A DNA stretch of 6,719 nt from Caryophanales bacterium (GTDB lineage: Bacteria > Bacillota_I > Bacilli_A > RFN20 > CAG-826), in assembly GCA_028723545.1 (NCBI GenBank), contig JAQYER010000048.1, positions 1-6,719 of the forward strand, given 5' to 3'. A program made the position numbers and the translations under genes. Below the pieces are notes generated by a model that saw only the letters and a program-made list of their open reading frames with translations, was not told the DNA's origin and made no database searches. This document shows, piece by piece, positions 1-5,629 of the stretch (within the stretch, counting starts at the first letter, position 1; the number at the start of each line of letters is the position of its first letter).

Positions 1-1496
1 CCACCTTGTTCAATACGAGTGTCATATTTATCTTTGAATGATTGAATAAATTCATCTGCTTGCGCAATTTGGCATGCACGAACTAATTCTTCGTCGCTAG
101 CATTGATATCACCCCAACGTAAATTGGTAGCGATTGTTCCGCTGAATAAAACATTCTTTTGCAAAACAACAGCAACGTTATCTCTTAATGTAACTAAGTC
201 ATATTCTTTGACATTGTGACCACCAACAATAACTTCACCTGAACTAACGTCATATAAGCGAGAAATAAGGTTAGCAATTGTTGTTTTTCCTGAACCTGTT
301 GAACCAATAATTCCAACAAATTGGCCTGATTTAATATCGATATTAATATCGCTTAATGTATTCTTTTTAGCGCTTTCTTTATATTTGAAATTAACATTAT
401 TAAATTTGATTGATCCATCTTCTAATTCCATGATTGGGTTATCTGGATTTTTAATTAATGTTTCTTCTTGCAATACTTCTCCGACACGGCGAATACCTTC
501 AAGAGACATTGAGAACATAACTAAAATCATCGCTACCATCATTAATGAAGATAAGATTTGAATTCCATATGTTAATAAAGCAGACATATCTCCAACTCCA
601 AGAGTTTTGCCACTTATTGAAACTGGAATATTTTTGAATATTAAATATGAACATAATCCAACAACAACTAAATTTGATAAATGAATAGATGTGTTCATAA
701 TTGGGTTACTTAAAGCAGTAATCTTTTCAACTCTAATGAAGTCTTTCGCCAAATTATTTGAAGCAGTATTGAATTTTTCTCTTTCATAATCTTCTCTAAC
801 AAATGATTTAACAACACGAATTCCATTAATATTTTCTTGAACAGATTCGTTTAAAGCATCATAACGTTTGAAAATTAATTTAAATGTCTTTAATCCAACT
901 TTAACAATGATTAAGAAACCAAGAGCAACGATTGGTAAAAGAACAACGAAAATCCAAGCGACATTACCACCGGTGATAAACGCCATAACCGCGGCAAATA
1001 TTAATACCATCGGTGCTCTAAAGACAATTCGAATTGACATTTGGAATGATTGTTGAACATTTTGAATATCAGTTGTTAATCTAGTAATTAAACTAGATGC
1101 ATGGAATTTATCAATATTTCCAAATGAAAAACTTTGAATTTTTTTGTATAAATCACTTCTTAAATTTTTAGCTAAACCAGCTGAGGCAGTGCACGCTAAA
1201 ACGCCACCTAAAATACCTCCAGTAAGAGATAAACACGCCATGACAATTAATGAAATAATAAGTGGCCATAGTGGTGTCATTGAAAATCCTTCTACGCTAT
1301 TTTGCATATCTTGGAGACGATTAATAAACATTGACATATGGAATGGAATAACGCATTCCATCAACGCTTCAAGAATCATTGCAAAAGGAGAAGCAACCGC
1401 ATACCATTTATATTCGCGAACGCTTTTCAAAATTAATTTAATTTTTGGCATTAATTTATCATTAGACTTTTTTTCTTGCTTTATAGTTGCGTCCAT
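1..1496 (-). CDS. ABC exporter, fused permease-ATPase (partial, C-terminus beyond the window)
   Basis: The first 498 codons are readable on the minus strand; the reading frame stays open to the window edge. The N-terminal half (about residues 30-330) has six hydrophobic segments (roughly 33-55, 75-100, 160-178, 180-198, 265-287, 305-330) and the cytoplasmic loop typical of type I exporters (GIRVVKSFVRE, 225-235). The ATPase domain begins near 360, with Walker A GSTGSGKTT at 398-406 (Lys404) and the Q-loop Gln at 446. The window stops just before the ABC signature, Walker B and H-loop, so ATPase competence cannot be judged. Members of this family export drugs, lipids or peptides across the cytoplasmic membrane, often as heterodimers encoded by two adjacent genes; a partner may lie further left. 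The start ATG directly abuts the marR stop and is served by AAGGAGG inside the marR 3' end. The linked MarR repressor suggests inducible multidrug-type efflux. The substrate is unknown. Confidence 0.95.
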   Translation of the reverse strand, partial: MDATIKQEKKSNDKLMPKIKLILKSVREYKWYAVASPFAMILEALMECVIPFHMSMFINRLQDMQNSVEGFSMTPLWPLIISLIVMACLSLTGGILGGVLACTASAGLAKNLRSDLYKKIQSFSFGNIDKFHASSLITRLTTDIQNVQQSFQMSIRIVFRAPMVLIFAAVMAFITGGNVAWIFVVLLPIVALGFLIIVKVGLKTFKLIFKRYDALNESVQENINGIRVVKSFVREDYEREKFNTASNNLAKDFIRVEKITALSNPIMNTSIHLSNLVVVGLCSYLIFKNIPVSISGKTLGVGDMSALLTYGIQILSSLMMVAMILVMFSMSLEGIRRVGEVLQEETLIKNPDNPIMELEDGSIKFNNVNFKYKESAKKNTLSDINIDIKSGQFVGIIGSTGSGKTTIANLISRLYDVSSGEVIVGGHNVKEYDLVTLRDNVAVVLQKNVLFSGTIATNLRWGDINASDEELVRACQIAQADEFIQSFKDKYDTRIEQG

Positions 1497-1916
1497 TTAT
1501 TCTTCCTCCTTCATATTTTCAATCATTCTACTAATGAAGTTATTAATTAAGCTCTTCTCTTCATTTGAGAACCCGGTTAACAATTTCTCATTAATTTTAT
1601 TTCTAACTTCATCCATCTTTTCGACTAATTTCTTTCCTTTTTCAGTCGCACATATACTGACATATGGGTAATCTGATTGTTTGGAAATAATTTCTTTTTT
1701 AACCATTCTTTTGATTATTCCAGAGACAGTAGATTTTGATAAACCGAACGTTTGTTCAATATCGTTTTGATGAACTTTTTCATTATGGGAAACATAAATT
1801 AAAAATATTCCTTGTTGACCAGTAATTCCTAAATGTTCGAATTGCTTATCAAATTCTTTTCTAATGTTTTGATTAAGAGTTTTTATTTTGTGTGTCGTGT
1901 AGTTATTACAATTCAT
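1497..1916 (-). CDS. MarR-family winged-helix transcriptional regulator
   Basis: The 139-residue protein has the usual MarR length and layout: N-terminal dimerisation helices (about 5-45), a helix-turn-helix (about 50-75, core IEQTFGLSKSTVSGIIKRM), a wing (about 78-94, ending in the family-typical TEKG), and C-terminal dimerisation helices (95-139). MarR proteins are dimeric DNA-binding repressors usually released by small phenolic or toxic ligands. The wing reads SKQSDYPYVSICATEKG and lacks the Asp-x-Arg pair found at the wing tip of many homologues. The start ATG at 1914-1916 has a purine-rich SD (AAGGGGG) about 6 nt upstream. The stop codon touches the ABC exporter start, so the two form an operon. 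A perfect palindrome in its own promoter suggests autorepression and control of the exporter. Family assignment is firm; the ligand is unknown. Confidence 0.93.
   Translation of the reverse strand: MNCNNYTTHKIKTLNQNIRKEFDKQFEHLGITGQQGIFLIYVSHNEKVHQNDIEQTFGLSKSTVSGIIKRMVKKEIISKQSDYPYVSICATEKGKKLVEKMDEVRNKINEKLLTGFSNEEKSLINNFISRMIENMKEEE
1505..1511 (-). promoter_or_regulatory. Shine-Dalgarno site of the ABC exporter gene, inside the marR 3' end
   Basis: On the minus strand this reads AAGGAGG, a near-perfect SD 8 nt before the exporter ATG at 1496. It lies in the codons for the acidic C-terminus of the MarR protein. It fixes the exporter start and implies that translation of the two genes is coupled. 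Confidence 0.8.
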
Positions 1917-1922
1917 TTTATT

Positions 1923-1930
1923 GCCCCCTT
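1923..1930 (-). promoter_or_regulatory. Shine-Dalgarno site of marR-family gene
   Basis: The minus strand reads AAGGGGGC, ending about 6 nt before the ATG. It supports the start at 1916. The predicted transcript leader is only about 20 nt. Confidence 0.6.
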
Positions 1931-1943
1931 ATCTAAAGATATA

Positions 1944-1971
1944 ATTATAGGTTCGCATGCGAACTTGTCAA
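1944..1971 (-). promoter_or_regulatory. marR-exporter operon promoter with palindromic operator in the spacer
   Basis: On the minus strand there is a perfect -35 TTGACA (1971 to 1966), a 16-bp spacer, and a perfect -10 TATAAT (1949 to 1944). The spacer holds the perfect 14-bp palindrome GTTCGCATGCGAAC (1951-1964). Its G+C content is well above that of the surrounding DNA, so chance is unlikely. A dimeric MarR protein bound there would block RNA polymerase, the usual autoregulation scheme for this family. That the adjacent MarR protein is the binder is inferred from position. Confidence 0.85.
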
Positions 1972-2011
1972 CAACAAACAACATCAATTGTGTTGCTAAA
2001 TTAAAAATTAT

Positions 2012-2038
2012 TTGACATAAAATTTATTTAATTATCAT
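2012..2038 (+). promoter_or_regulatory. possible distal promoter of the nuclease operon
   Basis: A perfect -35 hexamer TTGACA (2012-2017) is followed after only 15 bp by TATCAT (2033-2038), a 5/6 match to the -10 box. The short spacer makes this weak. If used, it gives a leader of about 55 nt with no SD before the ATG at 2100. It competes with the proximal candidate at 2062-2090. Confidence 0.3.
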
Positions 2039-2061
2039 TAATAAAAATATTTGTTTCATTA

Positions 2062-2090
2062 TTGTCTTATTTAATTAATTTCATTAAAAT
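2062..2090 (+). promoter_or_regulatory. possible proximal promoter of the nuclease operon (leaderless)
   Basis: TTGTCT (2062-2067, 4/6 match), a 17-bp spacer and TAAAAT (2085-2090, 5/6 match) form a plausible sigma-A promoter. Transcription would start near 2097-2100, at or within 3 nt of the nuclease ATG. This would explain why no SD is seen upstream of that gene. The surrounding DNA is very AT-rich, so a chance match is possible. Confidence 0.4.
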
Positions 2091-2099
2091 AATTTTGCT

Positions 2100-2981
2100 A
2101 TGAAAAACCACGCTTTTTTATTATCAATAATTGCTTCAATGCTCTTAACTGGATGCCAATTATCTTCATCTAGTGTTATTTCATCGTCTTCAAATTCAAA
2201 TAATAGTGGAATATCTTCATCTTCAACTATAGAAATTGATAAAACTCAAAAATATCAAATAGGTGATGCGACATCGTCTATTTCTATCAAAGAAGTTGAA
2301 AATTATTATCATGATGTTGATGAATATTTTGATGGCAATGATTTTCTAACTCAATTAAGAATGTTAAATGAAAATAAATTAAAAAATCGTGTCGGTTATA
2401 ATTCTATGTGGTCATATTATGGAAAAACCGATTATTATTCGACCCCTTTTAGTGGAACTTCTGGTAAATTTATTGCGTATTATAATGGTGGAGCATCTTC
2501 AAAAACTGGCATGAATAGAGAACATGTTTGGCCTGCTTCTAGAACCGTATTAGGAAGAGGAGAAGATCCATTAGAAGATGATATTCACATGGTTAGACCG
2601 ACATTATCAAGTGATAATTCATCAAGAGGTAACGCACTTTTTGCTGAACAAGGCGCTTGGGATCCAGGTTCACTTGGTCAAAAGCAATATCGTGGTGATG
2701 TAGCAAGAATTGTCTTTTATTGTGTAATCACTAATGAACAATATGGTTTATTAGATGTCGCTGTAACTTCTAGTGCGAATCATATGATGGGAAAACTATC
2801 TGATTTATTAAAATGGAATTTAGAATATCCAGTTAGTCAAAGCGAAATGAATCGAAATGATGGGATATTTTTAGAAACTCCTCAAAATAATCGCAACCCA
2901 TTTATTGACCATCCATCATATGCTTGTAAAATATGGGGTAACACAAACGAATCAACAAGATCAATATGTGGTATTAACTAA
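2100..2981 (+). CDS. secreted lipoprotein endonuclease I family nuclease
   Basis: This 293-residue protein belongs to the endonuclease I (EndA/NucM/BsnA-like) His-Me finger nucleases, which cut DNA, sometimes RNA, without strong sequence preference. A lipoprotein signal peptide ends in the lipobox LTGC (Cys19), so the enzyme should be lipid-anchored on the outer face of the membrane. A Ser/Asn-rich linker follows (20-45), then the catalytic domain (about 65-280). The finger shows NREHVWP (139-145, presumed general base His142) and DIHMVRPTLSSDNSSRGN (161-178, with His163, Asn173 and Asn178 as conserved active-site or metal-site positions). The family blocks RGDVARIVFY (198-207) and NRNPFIDHP (264-272) are also present. 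A likely role is degrading external DNA for nucleotide supply. No SD precedes the ATG; the next in-frame Met (residue 14) would destroy the signal peptide, so the start is kept. It is first in a run with an ATP-grasp and a galactokinase gene. Confidence 0.93.
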   Translation: MKNHAFLLSIIASMLLTGCQLSSSSVISSSSNSNNSGISSSSTIEIDKTQKYQIGDATSSISIKEVENYYHDVDEYFDGNDFLTQLRMLNENKLKNRVGYNSMWSYYGKTDYYSTPFSGTSGKFIAYYNGGASSKTGMNREHVWPASRTVLGRGEDPLEDDIHMVRPTLSSDNSSRGNALFAEQGAWDPGSLGQKQYRGDVARIVFYCVITNEQYGLLDVAVTSSANHMMGKLSDLLKWNLEYPVSQSEMNRNDGIFLETPQNNRNPFIDHPSYACKIWGNTNESTRSICGIN

Positions 2982-3854
2982 ATGAACGGTTTAATTATTA
3001 TTAATGGATATACCAAATATCTTTCTTCAATCAATCAAGCAAATCGATTAGTTGAAGAATTTAAGTTATTAAATGTCGATGTTGAAATTAAAAAATCAAC
3101 CGACATTATTTATTATTATTCAAATAATGAATATATTGTTGATTTACCTAAATATGATTTTGTTATTTATTTAGATAAGGATAAATATTTAAGTAGGATT
3201 TTATTTGATAATGGGTATAGATTATTTAATTCCCCTCAATCAATCGAAGATTGCGACGATAAAATGATTACTCATATTAAATTATCAAAACATCATATTC
3301 CAATGCCTAACACCATTGGAGCGCCTTTATGCTACTGTGAATCCAATGATTATTCTTTTTTAGATAAAGTCATTGAACAAATTAATTTCCCAATTGTTGT
3401 TAAAGAATGTTATGGATCAAAAGGTGAACAAATATATTTAGCTAAAAATAAAGAACAATTAATCAATATTGAAAATAAATTAAGATATAAACCTCATTTA
3501 TATCAACAATTCATCTCTCCAGGTGGAGAAGATTATCGATTAATATTAATTAACCATCAAGTAGTGGCGATGATGAAAAGAAAAAACGATAATGATTTCC
3601 GCAGTAATATCGCTCTTGGAGGGGAAGGAATAATTGTTGATTTACCTAAATCCTTTACCGATTTAGCAATTCAAGTATCATACATTCTTGATCTTGATTA
3701 TTGCGGAATTGATTTATTAAAAGATGAATCCAATAATCCTTTAGTGTGTGAAGTGAATTCCAACGCCTTCTTTGAAGGAATTGAAAAAGCCACTAAAGTG
3801 AATGTTGCTAAAAAATATTGTGAATTTATTATTTCAAAGATTAATAATATATAA
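2982..3854 (+). CDS. RimK-type ATP-grasp ligase, substrate unknown
   Basis: The 290-residue protein matches the size and motif order of the RimK/LysX branch of ATP-grasp enzymes, which join a carboxylate to an amino group through an acyl-phosphate. Residues 1-95 form the pre-ATP-grasp domain. The ATP-grasp core shows VVKECYGSKGEQ (139-150, nucleotide Lys141 and a flexible Gly-containing loop), GEDYRLILI (182-190), FRSNIALGGEG (206-216, typical substrate/phosphate motif), and the metal-binding set Asp244, Glu257 and Asn259 (CGIDLL and VCEVNSN). All key residues appear intact. No signal peptide or membrane segment is seen, so it should be cytoplasmic. The ATG follows the nuclease TAA with no gap and lacks a convincing SD, suggesting translational coupling. 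It could modify a protein C-terminus, make a peptide-like metabolite, or act in amino-acid metabolism; the sequence does not decide. Family is firm, function open. Confidence 0.88.
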   Translation: MNGLIIINGYTKYLSSINQANRLVEEFKLLNVDVEIKKSTDIIYYYSNNEYIVDLPKYDFVIYLDKDKYLSRILFDNGYRLFNSPQSIEDCDDKMITHIKLSKHHIPMPNTIGAPLCYCESNDYSFLDKVIEQINFPIVVKECYGSKGEQIYLAKNKEQLINIENKLRYKPHLYQQFISPGGEDYRLILINHQVVAMMKRKNDNDFRSNIALGGEGIIVDLPKSFTDLAIQVSYILDLDYCGIDLLKDESNNPLVCEVNSNAFFEGIEKATKVNVAKKYCEFIISKINNI

Positions 3855-3889
3855 GATTATTATGATAAGTAATTGAAGAGGAAAAAAAG

Positions 3890-5062
3890 ATGAAAAGCTA
3901 CACAAAACAATCATTACAACAATCATTTAAAGAAACATTCAATGAAGATAGTTCCAATGTCTTTGAATGTGGAGGACGTTTTGAAGTATTAGGAAATCAT
4001 ACTGACCATAACCATGGATTATGTCTTGTTGCTGCTTGCGATTTAACTTTAGGAGCGGCAATTAAAGCTAGAAAAGATAAAACAATCGCGATTTATTCAA
4101 AAGGATATGGATTATTTGAAGTCGATATTAATAACCTTGAATTAGATAAAAAAGATGAAGGTTCTAGTAAGGCAATGGTTCAAGGAATATGTTCATATTT
4201 TAAACAAAACAAATATAAAATAGGCGGATTTAATGCATATATCGTTAGTGATATCGCTCCAGGAGCAGGTGTCTCTTCTTCAGCGGCTTTTGAAATGATG
4301 ATTTGTCATATTTTGAATTTTTTATATAACAAAAACAAAATCGATAAAATCTTTTTAGCTAAAGCTGGACAATATGCTGAAAACAAATATTGCGGAAAAG
4401 CATCTGGTTTATTAGACCAAATCGGTGTTGTTTTCGGAGGCTTCAATTACCTTGATTTTGGTGATATCAATAACCCAGTAGTTAAAAATATTCCTTTTAG
4501 TTTTAATAATCTTCATTTAGTTATTATTAACACTGGTGGAAGTCATGCGGAATTAAGCGATTTATATAGTTCAATTCCTTCTGATATGAAAGAAGTTGCA
4601 TACCATTTTGGTAAAAAAGTATTAAGAGATGTTGATGAAGATGAATTTGAGAAATTTATTGCAGAAAATAAAGATCATTTTGCTCCACTCACTACTAAAA
4701 GAGCTAAACATTTTTATTCAGAAAATCAACGCGTTTTAGATGGAGCGGAAGCTTTACTTAAAAATGATTTACAAGGATTTTTTGATGCGGTTAATGGATC
4801 TCAAAAATCATCACAAAATAATTTGTGCAATACCCAAGTAGAAGATCAATATCGAAATTCCCCACAAGAAGCTATTGATTACGCGAATTCATTAATGGTT
4901 AATGGAGCAGCAAAGATCAATGGTGGAGGATTTGCTGGAACAATTATTTGTTATGTTATGGATGAAGATTATGAATTCTTTATGAAAAAGATGATCGCGA
5001 GATATGGAACATTAAATGTTCATGAAATAAATGTTAATCCAGACGGACCACACGAGATTTAA
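3890..5062 (+). CDS. galK: galactokinase-like GHMP kinase
   Basis: The 390-residue cytoplasmic protein has full galactokinase length and all three GHMP-kinase motifs. The sugar-binding signature is GRFEVLGNHTDHN (29-41), the phosphate loop APGAGVSSSAA is at 123-133, the catalytic Asp is Asp176 in GLLDQIG, and the C-terminal motif KINGGGFAG is at 342-350. Galactokinase phosphorylates galactose at C1 with ATP, the entry step of the Leloir pathway. The signature differs from the textbook GEHTDYN: the Glu that contacts the sugar is Asn36. I recall such GNHTDH forms from many Firmicutes proteins annotated as galactokinase, so this is probably a subfamily trait, but another sugar substrate is possible. 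An SD (AGAGG, 3877-3881) lies 8 nt before the ATG, 35 nt after the ATP-grasp stop. It is last in its transcription unit, ahead of a strong terminator. No galT or galE is in the window. Confidence 0.88.
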   Translation: MKSYTKQSLQQSFKETFNEDSSNVFECGGRFEVLGNHTDHNHGLCLVAACDLTLGAAIKARKDKTIAIYSKGYGLFEVDINNLELDKKDEGSSKAMVQGICSYFKQNKYKIGGFNAYIVSDIAPGAGVSSSAAFEMMICHILNFLYNKNKIDKIFLAKAGQYAENKYCGKASGLLDQIGVVFGGFNYLDFGDINNPVVKNIPFSFNNLHLVIINTGGSHAELSDLYSSIPSDMKEVAYHFGKKVLRDVDEDEFEKFIAENKDHFAPLTTKRAKHFYSENQRVLDGAEALLKNDLQGFFDAVNGSQKSSQNNLCNTQVEDQYRNSPQEAIDYANSLMVNGAAKINGGGFAGTIICYVMDEDYEFFMKKMIARYGTLNVHEINVNPDGPHEI

Positions 5063-5096
5063 TAAATTTAGCGATAAATAATTAACTTATTTAATG

Positions 5097-5137
5097 AAAG
5101 TACCTCCCAGTTCCAGTTGAAAAAGAGGTACTTTTTT
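5097..5137 (+). terminator. intrinsic terminator after galK
   Basis: A perfect 10-bp stem pairs AAAGTACCTC (5097-5106) with GAGGTACTTT (5125-5134). The 18-nt loop contains the tandem hexamer CCAGTTCCAGTT. The stem runs into a T tract ending at 5137. It lies 34 nt after the galK stop and should end the nuclease / ATP-grasp / galK transcript, separating it from the next module. Confidence 0.88.
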
Positions 5138-5161
5138 GTTGAAATCATTCTATTAAATGAC

Positions 5162-5186
5162 ATAGAGAACATATTATCTCTATTTT
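5162..5186 (+). repeat. inverted repeat between the galK terminator and the antitoxin promoter
   Basis: ATAGAGA (5162-5168) and TCTCTAT (5177-5183) form a perfect 7-bp stem with an 8-nt loop, followed by TTT. It could be a weak backup terminator for galK or an extra protein-binding dyad upstream of the hipB-like promoter (-35 at 5200). The low G+C stem makes a strong terminator unlikely. Confidence 0.4.
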
Positions 5187-5199
5187 AAAAAATATAATA

Positions 5200-5228
5200 T
5201 TGCAAAAGTGTCGGTTAACCGATATAAT
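5200..5228 (+). promoter_or_regulatory. hipBA-like promoter with palindromic operator; predicted leaderless start
   Basis: The -35 TTGCAA (5200-5205, 4/6 match), a 17-bp spacer and a perfect -10 TATAAT (5223-5228) form a good promoter. The spacer ends in the perfect 12-bp palindrome TCGGTTAACCGA (5211-5222), directly against the -10 box and ideally placed for repression by the encoded HTH protein. Only 6 nt separate the -10 box from the ATG at 5235, so transcription is predicted to start at or within 2 nt of the start codon. No SD is present, which agrees with a leaderless message. Confidence 0.75.
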
Positions 5229-5234
5229 TTAAAC

Positions 5235-5624
5235 ATGACATTCTTAGATTTACTTGCAGAAAAGAAAACTACAGTTTATTCATTATCAATTAAGAGTGGG
5301 ATTCCTCGATCAACATTAACAGATATTGCTTCTGGTAAAGCTGATATTTTAGAATGTTCTGGAAAAACATTATTAGCCATTTCTAAAAGCTTAAATGTTT
5401 CTATAGAAGATTTACTTTCATTAGAAAGAGAAGAAGCAAAATCATTGTTACCTGGTTTCCTTCTTGATTCAATTAATGATTATCGTAAAGCAATTAGAAA
5501 AGATAGCACCCTTATTGATTGTTATAGCGATCAATTAAATAGCTCTATTAATGTTGCGGAAGTAGAGAACCTTATTTCAAAGGAACAAGCTAATAGGTTG
5601 CGTTTAAGATATTTTGGGAGGTAA
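5235..5624 (+). CDS. XRE-family HTH regulator, probable HipB-like antitoxin with C-terminal extension
   Basis: I choose the ATG at 5235, giving 129 residues. An upstream in-frame GTG (5208) would place the operator and -10 box inside the coding region. Residues 1-63 form an XRE helix-turn-helix (core VYSLSIKSGIPRSTLTDIASGK, then the family-like CSGKTLLAISKSLNVSIEDLL at 41-61). Residues 66-129 form a mostly helical extension, unusual beside short HipB proteins, ending in a basic RLRLRYFGR. Partnership with the downstream HipA-like kinase 5 bp away, and a palindrome in its own promoter, point to an autoregulated antitoxin-toxin operon. By family analogy it would bind the operator as a dimer and hold the kinase inactive. 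The antitoxin role is inferred from context; the DNA-binding assignment is firm. It might alternatively be a plain regulator of a kinase-based signalling unit. Confidence 0.88.
   Translation: MTFLDLLAEKKTTVYSLSIKSGIPRSTLTDIASGKADILECSGKTLLAISKSLNVSIEDLLSLEREEAKSLLPGFLLDSINDYRKAIRKDSTLIDCYSDQLNSSINVAEVENLISKEQANRLRLRYFGR
5616..5621 (+). promoter_or_regulatory. Shine-Dalgarno site deciding the kinase start
   Basis: GGGAGG overlaps the last codons of the HTH gene and ends 8 nt before the ATG at 5630. The in-frame TTG one codon earlier (5627) would have only 5 nt spacing and is a weaker start codon, so the ATG is preferred. Confidence 0.75.
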
Positions 5625-5629
5625 GATTG

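Noticed and set aside
868..1056. 62-codon open frame on the plus strand
   Set aside because: It is antisense to the transmembrane part of the ABC exporter, with no start signal and no recognisable content.
1144..1671. 175-codon open frame on the plus strand
   Set aside because: It lies opposite the exporter and marR genes, has no SD, and its translation shows no family features; both minus-strand genes are unmistakable.
1981..1997. Imperfect dyad CAACA / TGTTG around CAATTG
   Set aside because: The 5-bp arms are short and the centre is off by one base. It lies upstream of the marR -35 box with no clear role.
1833..2015. 60-codon open frame on the plus strand
   Set aside because: It overlaps the marR 5' end and runs through the marR promoter and operator; it is a shadow frame.
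5193..5198. A second TATAAT upstream of the hipB-like gene
   Set aside because: No -35-like hexamer lies at a suitable distance. It probably reflects AT-rich DNA; the TATAAT at 5223 has a usable -35 and operator.
5208..5234. Upstream GTG start adding nine residues to the HTH protein
   Set aside because: It has no SD, and it would place the palindrome and the perfect -10 box within the coding region. The ATG at 5235 matches the promoter geometry and the usual start of XRE domains.
5627..5629. TTG start one codon before the kinase ATG
   Set aside because: The SD GGGAGG is better spaced (8 nt) from the ATG at 5630, and ATG is the stronger codon.
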